Assembly: GCF_022965805.1 (NCBI RefSeq)
Contig: NC_133109.1
Span: 5,247,869-5,311,868, forward strand
Direction of reading: 5' to 3'
Origin: Primulina eburnea
Taxonomy: Eukaryota > Streptophyta > Magnoliopsida > Lamiales > Gesneriaceae
Length of the DNA stretch: 64,000 nt
The position numbers were made by a program, and so were the translations under genes. Of the stretch, positions 44,351 to 56,881 are shown one piece after another. Positions within the stretch are counted from its first letter, which is position 1; each line of letters starts with the position of its first letter. Below the pieces are notes generated by a model, which was not told where the DNA came from, made no database searches, and saw nothing but the letters and a program-made list of their open reading frames with translations.

Positions 44351-45586
44351 ATGTAAACTGTCCAAATCTATAATTCTTTTTTACAAACACCACATTTCAT
44401 CATCCAATAACCTGGAACAACAAACAAAGAGTCAAACTAATCCTACATTATTTGTTAAAAAAATTCTACATGTGATATTCGAAAATGATCAATTAATGTC
44501 GTCTATATTCGTTAAATACATCAACACAAATTTTCCAAGTGTGTGCTTAGAAATTTTGCGAAAATCAAGCTAGATATTACTAGTAAATTCGATAAAATCA
44601 TCTGCTCACAATGCAAAAAAGACGGTTAATAATGTATAAAACAAAATATCTACGTGAAATATCATGTTTTACGAAACTTGCACAACTTCTAAGATTTATT
44701 TGTTGCTGAGCTGGTTTGCTATCTTTTGGTTGCAATTTTTTTTCATTTAAATTATGTTTTTTAATCAATTTTTTTTTTAATTTTCCGGTGCCACCCGAAG
44801 AACCATTCGTTTGACAAGAATACTAAAGTTTAATGCTATATGATTTGGAATACAAAAGTGCATTTCAAATTATAAATATCCTTGTATTTTATTTTAAAAA
44901 CTCTTTCAAAAATACATTTAATACAGTTAGTCATTTCAAATATAATTTATAATCATCGCATAAATTACATATTGCAACATAGTCGTTCAGACCTTGTTTT
45001 TGTTGGATTTCTAAGTTTTCGCATCGTTTATCGTAACTTTTCGTCGTAATCTCGACTATAGAAGATGGAATTGGTTGATTTTGGTTTTAGAGTTCTCGTT
45101 CATGTGCTTCGAAGTCAGCAACTACATCATCAAAATCAATTTAATAAAAAATTTGCATCTTTTCCCAATTCTAAGCACTCAGTGTTGTTTCGAGTCGAGC
45201 AAAAAGTAATGAATTAAAATGAAATATGATGAATTAAAATTAAAGTAAGTTGAGAGAGATTCAGATTTGATAATGATATTGAGAAAAGTTGGGGTTCCAC
45301 AGCTTTTTCTTAAAAAATTACCATACTTCGGTTCCGATTCGGTTCGGGGACGGACCGGTCTCTTTGTTCAGGAACCGGTCCGGTCCGGTCCGAACCGTTA
45401 GGACCACCCAAAACCTATATCCCAAACGGGTCTGGGTCCGAATTTAACGGGGCGCTCGGCACTGTACACGGGAACCAGGCCAGGGTTCTTGAGAGAGAAG
45501 GTATTGCCCCACTGCCATGAAATCCCACTGATTATTGTGCTAAATATTTGTTATTGGGTGTTTCTATTTCCAGCTTGGCTCTTCAA
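44351..45586. other. Spacer and NDPK 5' flank
   Basis: No ORF of note. Positions 45325-45450 carry a GGACCGGTC/CGGTCCGGTCC-rich stretch like the GGTC-rich ends of hAT MITEs. The last about 100 bases should contain the NDPK promoter and 5' UTR. Confidence 0.45.
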
Positions 45587-46637
45587 ATGGCCGATTTGAG
45601 CTCTACTTTCTTTGTCGAATTTGTGCTTGTATGCCTTTTGGTATGTCCTTACAGGTGAGCGAACTTGTTTAGTCACGCTTTCGTGATGATTTGTAGTTCT
45701 TGATCGTGTCTTTATGAATGATTTTTGTTTGACTTGGAGTTGGATTCATTTACGGAAAGCATCTAGTTGCTGATTTGGTGATGGTTTAGGTTTTAGTATT
45801 GGGGGAGATTTGTCAGTCCTCCATTTCTCTTGAATTCTGGGAACGGTTGGTTAAGCAATATCTGTTTGTTGATATGATCTTACTTTCGGCGATTTCTTGT
45901 TAATGCTCAAAAGTAGATTATCAGCTACCATGGGCACTTCAGAAGAGAAGACACTGGCAATGATAAAACCGGATGGAGTTTCTGGTAACTACACTGATGC
46001 TATCAAGAAAACCATTTTAGATTCCGGCTTCAGCATCACCCAGGAGATGCTGCTTCAGCTGAATGAGGATATGGTAAAAGGTTTTTACGAGGAGCATGCT
46101 GCTAAGAGCTTTTTCTCAAGCCTTGTGCAATACATGACAAGGTATCATTTCTCTGTCTCTCATTAATGTGCAATGGCAGCTCAATGTGTTGGGATTTTAT
46201 TCCTCTTCCTCTGGGCATCATCTATGTATGTGTGAGTCACTTACTAATCTTTAGCCTTGATTAAATGAACTAGTGGTCCGGTGCTGATTATGGTTTTAGA
46301 AAAGACAAATGCTGTAGTTGATTGGCGTTCTATGATCGGACCTACAGATGCGAACAAAGCTAAGGTGACTCATCCAACAAGGTCTGTTTTATGTGTTTTT
46401 GTCATGATGGTAGATCTTGAATACTTGACATTGCTCCTGCTTTTAGCTTTAAATATTCTGTTTTACTTAGTGTCTTGCCTCTTCATCCCCAGTGTTAGGG
46501 CCTTTTGCGGGATTGATTCACAGAGAAATTGTGTTCATGGTTCGGATTCACCTGAATCTGCTTCCAGGGAGATATCTTTTTTATTCGAGAGAATCTCATC
46601 TTCAGGTCAAATTTCAATCTCTATCGAAATAAAATGA
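45587..46637 (+). CDS. Nucleoside diphosphate kinase, four coding exons
   Basis: NDPK transfers the terminal phosphate between nucleoside triphosphates and diphosphates. Exons: 45587-45654, 45914-46141, 46274-46381, 46493-46637 (182 residues). Introns have GT...AG ends and phases join cleanly, though the acceptor at 45913 (CTCAAAAG) is weak. The product starts with a hydrophobic segment (FVEFVLVCLLVC), likely a signal peptide or anchor. Then come EKTLAMIKPDGVSGNY, FYEEHAAKSFF, SGPVLIMVLEKTNAV, IGPTDANKAK and the active-site NCVHGSDSPESA with the phosphorylated His. The C-terminus reads QISISIEIK. It resembles the divergent Arabidopsis NDPK family protein I recall as At1g17410. No chloroplast-type transit peptide is evident. 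Confidence 0.88.
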
Positions 46638-47588
46638 ATCTGCACAAAATGTTGGCCTTTATTTTGTTGCAAGTGGCACTTTATACACACTTGTATATAT
46701 GTTGTCATGATGATTAAATATTTTAATGCTTGCACCGACTTTCCTGGATGGATCTCATACTTTTGAGGAATCTGTATTCATCCACGGAGACATTAATAGT
46801 AATGATGCTACTGTGAATTATATACTCATGGGTGAGGAAAGATATTCTATTCTGGTCCATGGTTGTTTGGGCAATCCCTTATATCCACTTAGATATATGG
46901 TTCGTCCATGGAAGTTAGTTTGGCTACTCTTGATTGTTTCTCTTCTATCGAGTTAGGTGACATTGCACTTCTAGCAGATCTCCTGTTAAGGGATTATCAA
47001 GGATTTAATCCTTTAAGTAAAGGACAGTTCATTTGATCTGTTAAAGAAATCATATCATTGAAGGTAACGACCATTAGTTGCAGCTTCATGTTTTTGTCGC
47101 TGATTGCAGTACGTCGTTGATGTCGATAGAGGGATAAGATCGTAATGCATGTTTTATGTCGTGTAATAATTCCATGGATGCTCAACGTTTATTGTCAATC
47201 CTGAATTGTGAAATCGAAGCGTTCATTCACCTTTTTTTGTAAAATGACTTTACATTATATTTGTATAAATCCCGAGGTTTCCTTTTGGAATGTTTGTGAA
47301 TGCAAAACGACTCAACCAATTTGTTTGTCGAAATTACAAGTCTATTTTATTCAACTCCACGTCTCTTTTGGTTGCAGTGTGTGCTACAAAGCATGATGAG
47401 CTGTGAATCTGACGAAGATAAACGACACTGCTTGCTATTTAACAAATATTGTTGCCGAAGGTACTCCGGTGTGTCGCATACCTTTCATGTAACAAATGAA
47501 AGTAAAATCATATTATTGCTTAATGACTAATGTAATCATCATTTTATAAATATTGTGTCCGTCCTAAATATATAGTTTGCATTTTTTC
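46638..47588 (+). other. NDPK 3' flank and spacer
   Basis: The first few hundred bases are likely NDPK 3' UTR and downstream sequence. Open segments here are short and show no known domain. Confidence 0.4.
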
Positions 47589-48168
47589 TAGGGGTGTCAA
47601 TCGAGTGGGTTGGGTCGGGTTTCGGGTCAACCCGCGAAATTTTTTTCCTTTTTTTTTTCAACCCGAAAACCCCCAACCCGAACACGAACCCGTATAACCC
47701 GACCCAACCCGTCTAACCCGCCTAACCCGAATTTTATTATTATTTTTTAAAAATTAATGAAAAAAATTCAAAAAAATAAAAAATAATAATAATATTTTAA
47801 TTTAAACACATAATAACAAAATTTTTTATTTAAAATTGAAATTTTAATCGTAGAAAATTAAAAGTATATTTATTAAATCAAATAAAAAATTGTTAAAAAA
47901 ATAAAAATATGTAAAATAAATATTAAATGATGAAAATTTATCATATAAATATACAATAAATTTTGTTCAAACATACAATATATAAAAATATAGGTAATAT
48001 TTTTTAAAAAAAGTTCGCGGGCCAACCCGCGACTCAATCCGACTCAACCCGAAACCCGCCTAACATGGCATTAACCCGAATCCACCCACCCGAACCCGAA
48101 AAACATCAACCCGAACCTGATTTTTTTCGTGTCTGGTTGACGGATCGTGTCGCATTTTTACACCCCTA
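47589..48168. mobile_element. hAT-type MITE, complete
   Basis: 580 bp with ends TAGGGGTGTCAA and TTTTTACACCCCTA and a perfect 8-bp TSD ATTTTTTC (47581-47588, 48169-48176). Both subterminal regions are packed with GGGTCGGGTT and CAACCCGAA motifs, while the core is AT-rich. It has the same family look as 40863-41473. Confidence 0.9.
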
Positions 48169-48639
48169 ATTTTTTCGGTTGTTTCAAATATATAGTCCAA
48201 AATTTTAAATTTAGTAGTATTTTTTTTTTTTTGTTTTTTACTAATATATCCATATAATATTAATTAGTTAAAAGTCTTGAAAAACTCCCAACATTTTTTT
48301 TTATTTGGTTATGGCTATGTGTGTGTGTCTATATATATCTATCTTAAATTTATATTTAGAAGCACACATTTGGAAGATCCTCTTTAATTGAGAAAAGTTT
48401 TAAAAATATCTCAAATTTGATAAGTCTCGATTTACGCGCGCTTTTATTTATGAAATTTTTGGCATTTGTTTGTATCTTATTCCATCTTGCTATCTATAAC
48501 TTGCATGATGAAGTTGCGTAATTTGTTTGCAAAATTGTTTAATTAGAGCGAGGTTTCTTGTAAATAAGTTTTCAAAACGGGTCAGATTTATCGGACTAAC
48601 CTTCCTGCCATGAAAAATAAGTTGATTGGGTTGTTTTAG

Positions 48640-49125
48640 TGTCCAGTTTGAAAGCGGGCATAAACATATCAGTCCATTTGGGCCCAGGTTTATGTGGGTC
48701 GGATCGGGTCTAGTCGGACCGTTAGTTGTTTTTTTTTTGAAAAAAAAAACACTTTTTATTTATTATCTCAATCATATAAATATGATTAATTAATTTTGAA
48801 TTAATTTATATTATTTATAATAGTTTATTATATTTTTATAAATTTGATATATTTATATTATTTATCATGATTTATATATAACTGATGAATTCTGAAATTG
48901 TAATTATTTATGTATGGTTATTGATTGATTAATTTTAAAAGATTTATATTATTTATAATAATTATAAAAGGTGTCTAAAAAACATTATATATATATATGT
49001 TTAAATTTTTTGAGGGTAAGCTCCTCTAACCTGTAACCCGTGACGAGTTGGGTTGAGGTTTTTCCAACTCGCCTAGTTTGCGGGTTGGGTTAGGCCGGTC
49101 CGTTTGACAACTCCACTTGTAAATG
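48640..49125. mobile_element. Possible third hAT-type MITE relic
   Basis: GGGTCGGATCGGGTC near 48695 and a right end GGCCGGTCCGTTTGACAACTCC near 49100 resemble the GGGT-rich subterminal structure of the neighbouring MITEs, with an AT-rich core between. I could not define ends or a duplication. Confidence 0.35.
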
Positions 49126-49510
49126 TGTAACGTCGGTTCTATTCAATTTTATATAATTTTATTTTTGTTTTTCGATTTTACAAAATTATAATCTAATATT
49201 CGAACAGTTTTATTTTTTGTTCGATTAGATTTCCTAATAAAAAGGTCAGGTTTATTTGATTGAACAATTATTTAAATTAATAATTAAAATATATTTTATA
49301 TCATAATATATTATATGTTAGTTAATTTTTTCGCTTTCCTATTTTTTCAGGTTGATTTTCGGTTTAAACCAAAGATAGAACACAATCTCATGGCTTTTTC
49401 CTTCATTTTTTTTTTCTCGGTGGAGTGTGCTTCTTAGGCATTCCCATGCATTTCTCGGGTATTATCTTAACATTCCAATAATCCTTATTTATTTTCGGTC
49501 AATAGAAAAA

Positions 49511-49959
49511 TGATCCTTCTCCGATAGGTGAAATTGACCCAAACCGCATTCTCAATTCCGAGGCGAGCCTGAAACCACCAACATAGTGCTAGAAGGGGGC
49601 AAGAGGTTGTCCCATCGTAGCATCTTCAATCCTCAAGTCAGATATCAAATATATACGAGAAGATAGCTAAATAAGATGCCAAAATGCTAATATATTGAAT
49701 CAATAATGAAGTTTCCAAACATGGTATTTATAGAAAACAAAATATGAGGACCACATGTGTGAGGTGGAGGACCATACATGTGAGGTAGAAGACCACGTTT
49801 AGAGCTCCCTTAGGCCTTAGGCACAACCTTAGATAAACCAACCCTCGTACACTTTCTTAGTCGAGGGGCTCACTGTTGTGGAGCAAGCCAATAGCTAATG
49901 GCACGCTACATCCTTGTTAGTTGTTACCTCCCTTGATTACACATTACACGCATCCAACA
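49511..49959 (-). repeat. LTR-like fragment with TATA box
   Basis: Read on the minus strand it begins TGTTGGATGCGTG (49959), has a TATA-like CTATAAATACCATG near 49735 and ends ...GGAGAAGGATCA (49511). These features suit an LTR of the Tat/Retand sort. No matching duplications were found and a LINE starts directly at its right edge, so it may be truncated. Confidence 0.4.
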
Positions 49960-52900
49960 CGCCTTCTAGCACAGTGGATTGATAATGTAACTCAGATAAA
50001 AAATCTCGAGATTGAAATAGAGGAAATAGCCAACTGGGATGAGATGTATTGGAGACAAATAAGCAGAATTTCTTGGCTCGAAGATGGGGATCGTAATACT
50101 GGATACTTTCATTCAAAAGCTTCTCATTGTAACAACAAAATTTCCATAACTGACTTGGTCTCTAGTCATGGTGACTGACGTTCAGAGAATGGAGGTATGT
50201 CAGGAATTGTATTGGATTATTTTGAGACATTATTCACTCCGTCTAACCCATCTGAAGCCGAGATTGGACGTATTTTAGAAACAATTGAACTGAAATTTTG
50301 TTACCAGATGAACCAGATACTTTGTGCTTCTTTCACAACAATAGAGATTAGACGTGTGCCCTCTTTGATATACATCCTGATAAAGCCCCTTACCCCCGAT
50401 GGGCTGTCTACTCTTTTCTATAAGAAGTTTTGGGGTGTAGTTGGTATTGATGTTATAGAGACGGTACTCATGCCTCTCCCTCAAAAAATAGAATGATACC
50501 CCTGTCACTCTCATACTTAAAATAAAAGACCAGATGCTCTTGAAAGATTTCAGACCGATCAGTTTATGTAATGTATGCTACAAGATTGTTTCTTGGTCCT
50601 TTACCAATTGATTCAGTCCAGTTTTCTCGAAACTTATTGAGGCTTCCTAGAGTGATTTTATTCTAGGACACGTAATTACTGATAATATTATTATGGGGTT
50701 CGAGGTACTGCATTAGTCGAGGATCAGAAAAATCAGTCGAAGTTGTAATGATGCACTTAAATTGGAGATGAGTAAAGCTTACGATCGAGCGGAATAAGAT
50801 TTTTTTGCAACAGATGATGATAAGGTTGGGTTTCCAGCACAATTGTATTGAGAAGGTGATGAATTGTGGTAAATTTGTCTCGTATTATTTTAGAGTAAAC
50901 CAAAAAGTGGGTGACCTATTAAGCCGAGCTGCAGATTGCACCAGTGTGACCCGCTTTCAACTTATCTCTTTGTATTGTGTGCCATGGTCTCTCTTCTATC
51001 TTTAACGCGTTTGAATACAAAGCCTTTTTCAGAGAGATGAAAATTACACCTACTAGCCCATCAGTGTCACACTTGTTCTTTGGAGACAGTCTGGTGTTCT
51101 TTAGAATAACAATGGAAGAAAGAGCACGAGTGAAAGAATGTTTGTCTTTATACGAGAAGTCCTCATGGCAAATCTTCAACTATGATATATAATCTCTATC
51201 TTTTAGTCCCAATACTCATATGTTGCTTATGGATATGATAAAAATATCTTGACTATTCCTGTAGTACATCAATATGAACTATATTTGGGTTTACCTACAG
51301 TATCATTGTGAAGTAATAGAATTCAATTTAAATCCTGGTGGATAGAATGGTGCAACGAATTCAAGGGTGGAGTAATAAGTGGTTCTCCATAGGGAGAAAG
51401 GATGTTCTGATCAAATCGATCCTTCAAGCGGTTCTATCATTTGATATGTCTTGCTTTAAATTACCTACATTGGTCTATGAAGATATTGTACGAGAATGTG
51501 TGAACTTTTCGTGGGGATTAAATAGTGGAAAGAGGAAAAAGAATTGGCAAACATGGGATTCTCTATGCCAGCCTATTCAAAAATTTGGCTGAATTTAATA
51601 AAGCTATGCTCCCTAAACAGTCATGGCGCCTCATCCGCAATCCTGATTTTTTAGCTGGTCGAGTACTGAAGGGCAGATATTTCATACATGGGTCAGTGTT
51701 GCACGCGAGCTTGGGTAGTAATCATTCGTGCATCTTGAGATCGATCTTATGGATGAATGGGTTATTATGGAGAATTGGAAATGGTAAATCAATAAAACTC
51801 TTTGAGGAAAAATGAATACCATGCATGCAATCGAAACTGGGTGATCCTCTAGTCCTTTGGGAACGTGAGGATATGACAAGTGCTTTAATCAGGGAAGGAG
51901 GCTGAGATGTTAAATTAATATCCGCTAGATTTAATCCATGTGTAGCTGTTGAAATACTCAAGATCCCACTTCTTGCAGCTGGGGTGTGTGATTCCTTATT
52001 CTGGAGGTATGGTGCCAAAGCCCAATATGTGGTGGGAGATGGATATTGTTTATAGTGTGGGCTGTTCTCAACTCTGGAACATCAGTCGGCACATCCTAAT
52101 AAAGAATGATGGTCTTTAATCTCGAGCTTTTATGTTCTACTAAAGATACGCCCTATTCTGGTGGATTATATCCAATGATTGTCTTCCGACTATCCAGAAT
52201 CTATATCGTCATCATGTTCCGATCAATGCATCTTGCAGTCTGTGCAACTTCCCTATGGCTCAACTTTCCATGCTCTGTTTTTTTGTACTGCAGTTAAACA
52301 TATATGGAAGAACACATATTTTGCTCTAGTTTTATGGGGTGCCTCACAATCTTGCACCTTGGAGCTTTGTTGGTGTAGAAAGAACAATTATCTAATACGG
52401 AATTTGAGGATCTTGCAATACAAACGTGGGCATTTTGGAGAGAAAAGCAATATTTTCTTCATAGTGATAAGAAGAAACCGACGGCAGATAATGTTTCCTA
52501 GATTCCAGCGATACTATCAGATTTCCAAAAATCCCAGGCCAAGGAGAAAATTGATAAGCTTCATCGAGGGAAAACCTGGAGAAGGTATGGAAGCCGCCAA
52601 GCTCGTGTAACTAAAACTTAAAGTGGGCGCGACAGTGAATGAGGAGAGACATCAAATTAGCATTGGTGGTATAGTTCGAGACAACCAAGACTGATTGTTA
52701 CTGGCTTTTGGTAAACAGATCAATCAACTCATCTCAGTAGTACATGGTGAACATTTGGCGATCTGGGAAATAATTGTTGTTCTTTACGATAAAAGTTTTA
52801 ATGATGTTCAAGTAGCAACCGATTCCCTATTGGCAGTGTAGGCAGTCCTTACCAAACAGGAAGATCTCATACACATTAGACTTTGTACAACAAATATTAG

Positions 52901-53102
52901 AGAGCATATGATGAAACCTGGACCTCAGAGCTTATTATGTTCATAGCTCGTCGAATAAAGTTGTTCATAATATTGCTCGTATTGTTTTTTCTTACCCTTC
53001 ATCCTTTTTTGGATGAATGGAGAATTTCTATCTTGGTTGTTTAGGCTTGTAATTGACGAATTTTAATCAATAAAATTACAAGTTATTTCCTTCAAAAAAA
53101 AT
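49940..53102 (+). mobile_element. Decayed LINE (L1 type) with RNase H and poly-A tail
   Basis: In order on the plus strand: EMYWRQISRISWLEDGDRNTGYFHSKAS (the pre-RT block, 50038-50130), YFETLFTP (near 50217), decayed RT core (50360-51300), RIQGWSNKWFSIGRKDVLIKS...MSCFKLP (51358-51470), WRLIRNPDFLAGRVLKGRYF (51620-51690), a zf-RVT-like block (LPYGSTFHALFFC, near 52250) and RNase H-like sequence (52630-52980). It ends in TCAATAAAATTAC and an A-run near 53095. Many stops and frameshifts are present and the endonuclease is missing, so it is 5'-truncated. Target duplications were not identified. Confidence 0.85.
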
Positions 53103-53371
53103 TAGAGATTACAAGAAATTGTATCGTTTCATTTAATCTTTATGAAATTTGATTAAAGTTCTTGCTACAAGCTAGGGCTTTGTTATTAATTTCATTTTCT
53201 TTCTTTTGGGAAATATTTTGAATTAACACTGATTTCAGAACAAAGTACACGTTTTTTCGAAAAAGAATGAGATTAGGAAAGAGTGAGAAATATATCTTTT
53301 TTAAGAGAAAATGTAAATTTATTTTGAAATAAAGTTTTTTCTTTTTCTTCCTGAAAATGAGTATTCATACT

Positions 53372-53892
53372 TAGGGATGTAATCGAGCCGAGCCGAGCCG
53401 AGCCGAACTCTTGAATGTTTGAGCTTGGTTCTTTTATAATTGAGCCGAGCTCGAGCTTTATTTAACTAATATATGCATGGCTCACGAGCTTATTCAAGCC
53501 TTTATCGAGCCTAAACAAGCTTAATAAATATGAATTATACATTTAAATTTTTATTAAATTAATTAAAAAGTAAATTATAGATTTAAAGAAAAATATATTA
53601 TTCTTATTAAAATTTGTAAATTTATTATAATAAATAAATTTAATATATTTTTCTATATATTTCATAAATAATATGCAAAATCAATAAATCAAATATCAAA
53701 ACTATTATTTTTTCATCTAAAAGATTATCCATGAACTTACCAACGAACATGTTCACGAGCTAACGATTCGAGTACTGTAAGCTTGAGTTTGGTTTGTTTA
53801 TCTCAACGAGCCTCATTAAACGAGCTCAAACGAACTTTTATCGAATCGAGCTTCGAATAGCTCACGAATAGTGTGGTTCGTTTACATCCCTA
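53372..53892. mobile_element. hAT-like MITE with GAGCC repeats
   Basis: 521 bp with ends TAGGGATGTAATCGAGCC and GTTTACATCCCTA, inverted. Flanks TTCATACT (53364-53371) and GTCATACT (53893-53900) match at 7 of 8 bases. The left end has four GAGCC(G) pentamer repeats and the core is AT-rich. It is non-coding. Confidence 0.8.
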
Positions 53893-54097
53893 GTCATACT
53901 ATTTATTATGCCAGAGCTAGAGGCCCTCTCTATATTTTTTAAAAATAAACTTATCGATCAAATTAATAAGAGATTTATAATATTCAAAATCTTGGACAAA
54001 AAATAGGACCAGAGAAGCAAAGGGATTGCAAGGTTTCATCCACTTGTAACTGTTTTAATCTCCATGTGCTTCATTTTCTCCATTTTAAGAGTGGAGT

Positions 54098-54255
54098 AGG
54101 TCTCATGTGAGACCGTCTCACGGATCTTAATCCGTGAGACGGGTCAACCCTACCCATATTCACAATAAAAAGTAATACTCTTAGCATAAAAAGTAATATT
54201 TTTTCATGGATGACCCAAATAAGAGATCCGTCTCACAAATCAAGTTTTTGCCTTA
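54098..54255. mobile_element. GAGACGGTCTCAC MITE, copy 1
   Basis: Contains GTGAGACCGTCTCACGGATC, ACGGGTCAACCCTACC, the ATTCACAATAAAAAGTAATA core and CCGTCTCACAAATC. Compact ends of this kind are shared with the four other copies in this window. Confidence 0.7.
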
Positions 54256-54387
54256 AGAGTAATCTTTTAACAAGTTTTTTTAATGGCATTATGTTGATGC
54301 TAGCAATCGAAACAGTTTCAAAACATGAGGAAGTACTAGGTACATGTTAGAAAATATGTTCTCAGGACGTGGTTTTGTTTCAAGAGT

Positions 54388-54569
54388 TGGTCTCTTGTGA
54401 GACGGTCTCACGAATCTTTATCTGTGAGACGGGTCAATCCTACCGATATTCACAATAAATAGCAATACTCTTAGCATAAAAAATAATATTTTTTATGGAT
54501 GACTCAAATAAGAGACATATCTCACAAAATACGACCCGTGAGACCATCTCACACAAGTTTTTGTCTTGT
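54388..54569. mobile_element. GAGACGGTCTCAC MITE, copy 2
   Basis: The best-preserved copy: GTGAGACGGTCTCACGAATC at the left and CGTGAGACCATCTCACACAAG at the right are inverted, with the same CACAATAAATAGCAATACTC core as copy 1. Confidence 0.8.
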
Positions 54570-55640
54570 TTCAATTGCGATATCTATTTCCTTAAAAAAA
54601 ACATTGAAAAACAAAATATAAATTTATAGACAACGATATCTATAGATTTTCGCAAAACAGATAAGAGAAATGTAATCTAAAATTATATTTATACAGGTAG
54701 AAACATCTTTTGTAAAAAATGTGACTGTTTGAATAGACATACACTTTTGTGAATAAGTAATTCTTCATTCAAATCATTTCTGAATAGACATCCGAATTAA
54801 TATTAATTAAATCTAATTTAATGTCTTAGTGTCCAAATGCTTATCTTTAATTATTAATTAATTATTAATTATATCTTATTTTATTAATTAAATATAACAA
54901 TATAGATTTCTCTTCACATTAATCAATATCTAAATAAAACTTGTTCGATACATTTCCACTTTTTTTTCTTTCCAGTTTCCAACATGGAACTTGTTTCATA
55001 TAGTTATCACTAATTATTTTCAATGGTACATTCTTACATGTCATTCAAGCTCGGTTTCTAATATATTTGGCACTACATAATGAGGATAATACTAGGAAGA
55101 TGCAATAGTATTCTTTGTGAGAAGAAGAATGCAACTGGGAATTAAGCTGAAATCACTTTTTCCTTCTCAAGAAAGTTAAATCTTTATGTGCATGCTCCAA
55201 GTCTACAGGACAACCTTCAAGAATGGAGAAGGTTAGATTTCTCCATTGATCTGCTCGTCAGGACATATTTTTTGTCCTAACATCATGCAGAGACAGACTC
55301 AAAAATTTAGTTTATAAAATACGATTTCATCTTTGTAAAATCGGTGTTTCTTTTTTCATACTTGCATAATTACTATCGACATATTATAAAAACAACGCTC
55401 ACTAAGACTTCATCAACTAATAAATGCATAGAGGATTGCTGGCACACCACACCCAAGCCTCACATTCTTTTCTCCGATCGCAACTTCGAATATCGAATTC
55501 AAAGGGATCAAATAGGAAAGGATACCAATTGGTCAAATTCTTCATTGACAGAAAAAAAAAAAAAAAAAAAGATGAAGGATTCATATTTGCAGGGGTCGTG
55601 ACAATTCTAGTTAAGCCATTATCCTACTGCAATAATTCTT
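54570..55640. other. Spacer without a recognisable gene
   Basis: AT-rich, no domain or splice structure seen. The last about 220 bases (55424-55640) have more balanced composition and may be organelle-derived together with the adjoining trnL fragment, but I could not confirm that. Confidence 0.35.
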
Positions 55641-55687
55641 GCCTTGGTGGTGAAATGGTAGACATGCGAGACTCAAAATCTCGTGCC
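55641..55687 (+). pseudogene. trnL-CAA: Chloroplast-type trnL-CAA fragment
   Basis: Starts GCCTTGGTGGTGAAATGGTA and includes the anticodon arm GCGAGACTCAAAATCTCG (CAA anticodon), agreeing with the plastid tRNA-Leu(CAA) 5' half as I remember it, apart from one or two changes. The sequence then departs, with no variable arm, T-arm or acceptor 3' strand. It is a truncated nuclear copy and cannot give a tRNA. Confidence 0.8.
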
Positions 55688-55713
55688 ATTGAACAGCTGG
55701 AAAAAGCCCACAA

Positions 55714-55888
55714 CAATTTTTGTGAGACGTCTCATTAGTCAATTTTGTGAGACAAATATCTTATTTGGGTCACCCATCAAAAAATTTACTTTTTATGCCA
55801 AAAATATTACTTATTATTGTAAATATAAGTAAGATTGACTCGCATCACAGATAAAGATCTGTAACATCGTCTCGTAAAAGACGTACTA
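55714..55888. mobile_element. GAGACGGTCTCAC MITE, copy 3 (diverged)
   Basis: GTGAGACGTCTCATTAG at left and CATCGTCTCGTAAAAGACG at right, with a core of AAAATATTACTTATTATTG. The left end directly follows the trnL fragment. Confidence 0.65.
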
Positions 55889-56197
55889 ATTCAATATATG
55901 GTGTGTTATCTTATATATCTAATGAATAGTTTTTTTTTATTTTTTTTAAACATATGAATATTACAACGCATGTGTTGTATTTTTGGTAAGCTAGTGATAC
56001 ATGTAACATATTCAAAAACACTGTGCGAGTATATACACAAAGTTTGATAATTTTCTTTTTTCTTAAAAAAAATACGAAATAATAGAATTTGGAATCGATA
56101 AATAAAAAAAACAATGATTTATAATTAGGGAAAAAAATTATTGAGTACGATTAAATTTTCTTACTCAATATAAGTAAAGTTATGCACGAAACACATA

Positions 56198-56262
56198 TAT
56201 ACATATATATATATATATATATATTATTATTATTATTCTTATTATTATTATTATTATTATTA
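56198..56262. repeat. Compound (TA)n(ATT)n microsatellite
   Basis: A TA run followed by ATT triplets with one interruption. Confidence 0.9.
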
Positions 56263-56324
56263 CAAACATAGGTGAGAGGTTCAAACTCTAGTTTAATAAT
56301 AATAATTAAAAACAAAAACAAAAA

Positions 56325-56472
56325 TATGTGTGAGACGGTCTCACGAGTCGTATTTTGTTAGACATATATCTTATTTTGTTAGACATTTATCTTATTTGAG
56401 TATTACTTTTATTATTAATATCGGTAAGGTCGACGTCTTACAAATAAAGATTCGTGAGATCATCTCACAAAA
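56325..56472. mobile_element. GAGACGGTCTCAC MITE, copy 4
   Basis: GTGTGAGACGGTCTCACGAG at left and TTCGTGAGATCATCTCACAAAA at right, with a short duplicated TTAGACATATATCTTATTT-like segment inside. Confidence 0.7.
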
Positions 56473-56881
56473 ATATATTCTAAAAAAAAATTATTGTAAA
56501 CGAAGGAGGTTGTTCGAACTCTAGTTTATTAGTAGCGCAAAATTCACACACCAATATACCATAATAAAAACCAAATAAATATATATTAACATTATTAATG
56601 TTAAATCTGAATACAGATTTTAGGGTTCTGCGAGATCTCTTAAGTCAACACCGAATCCCCTCAAAACGACTCCTTTTTCTATCCATGTTCTTGAATTAGG
56701 GCAATTTGCCCAATTTTGTGGATTAATTAAGAAGTTTTTATTTTTTCCTAGTATTTTTCTCGTTTAGGGCGAAGGGTTGCGTCTGAGCTGCCAATGCAAT
56801 TTGTGCCATTGAATTTGTTCAATTTTTCGGTTGATTTTTGGGGAATACCGAGAAAGTTGAAATCTTGATCCAAATCCATCA

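Noticed and set aside
46726..46956. Possible extra NDPK 3' exon
   Set aside because: The reading frame through the last NDPK exon already ends in a natural stop at 46637 with the expected family length, and this ORF has no NDPK similarity.
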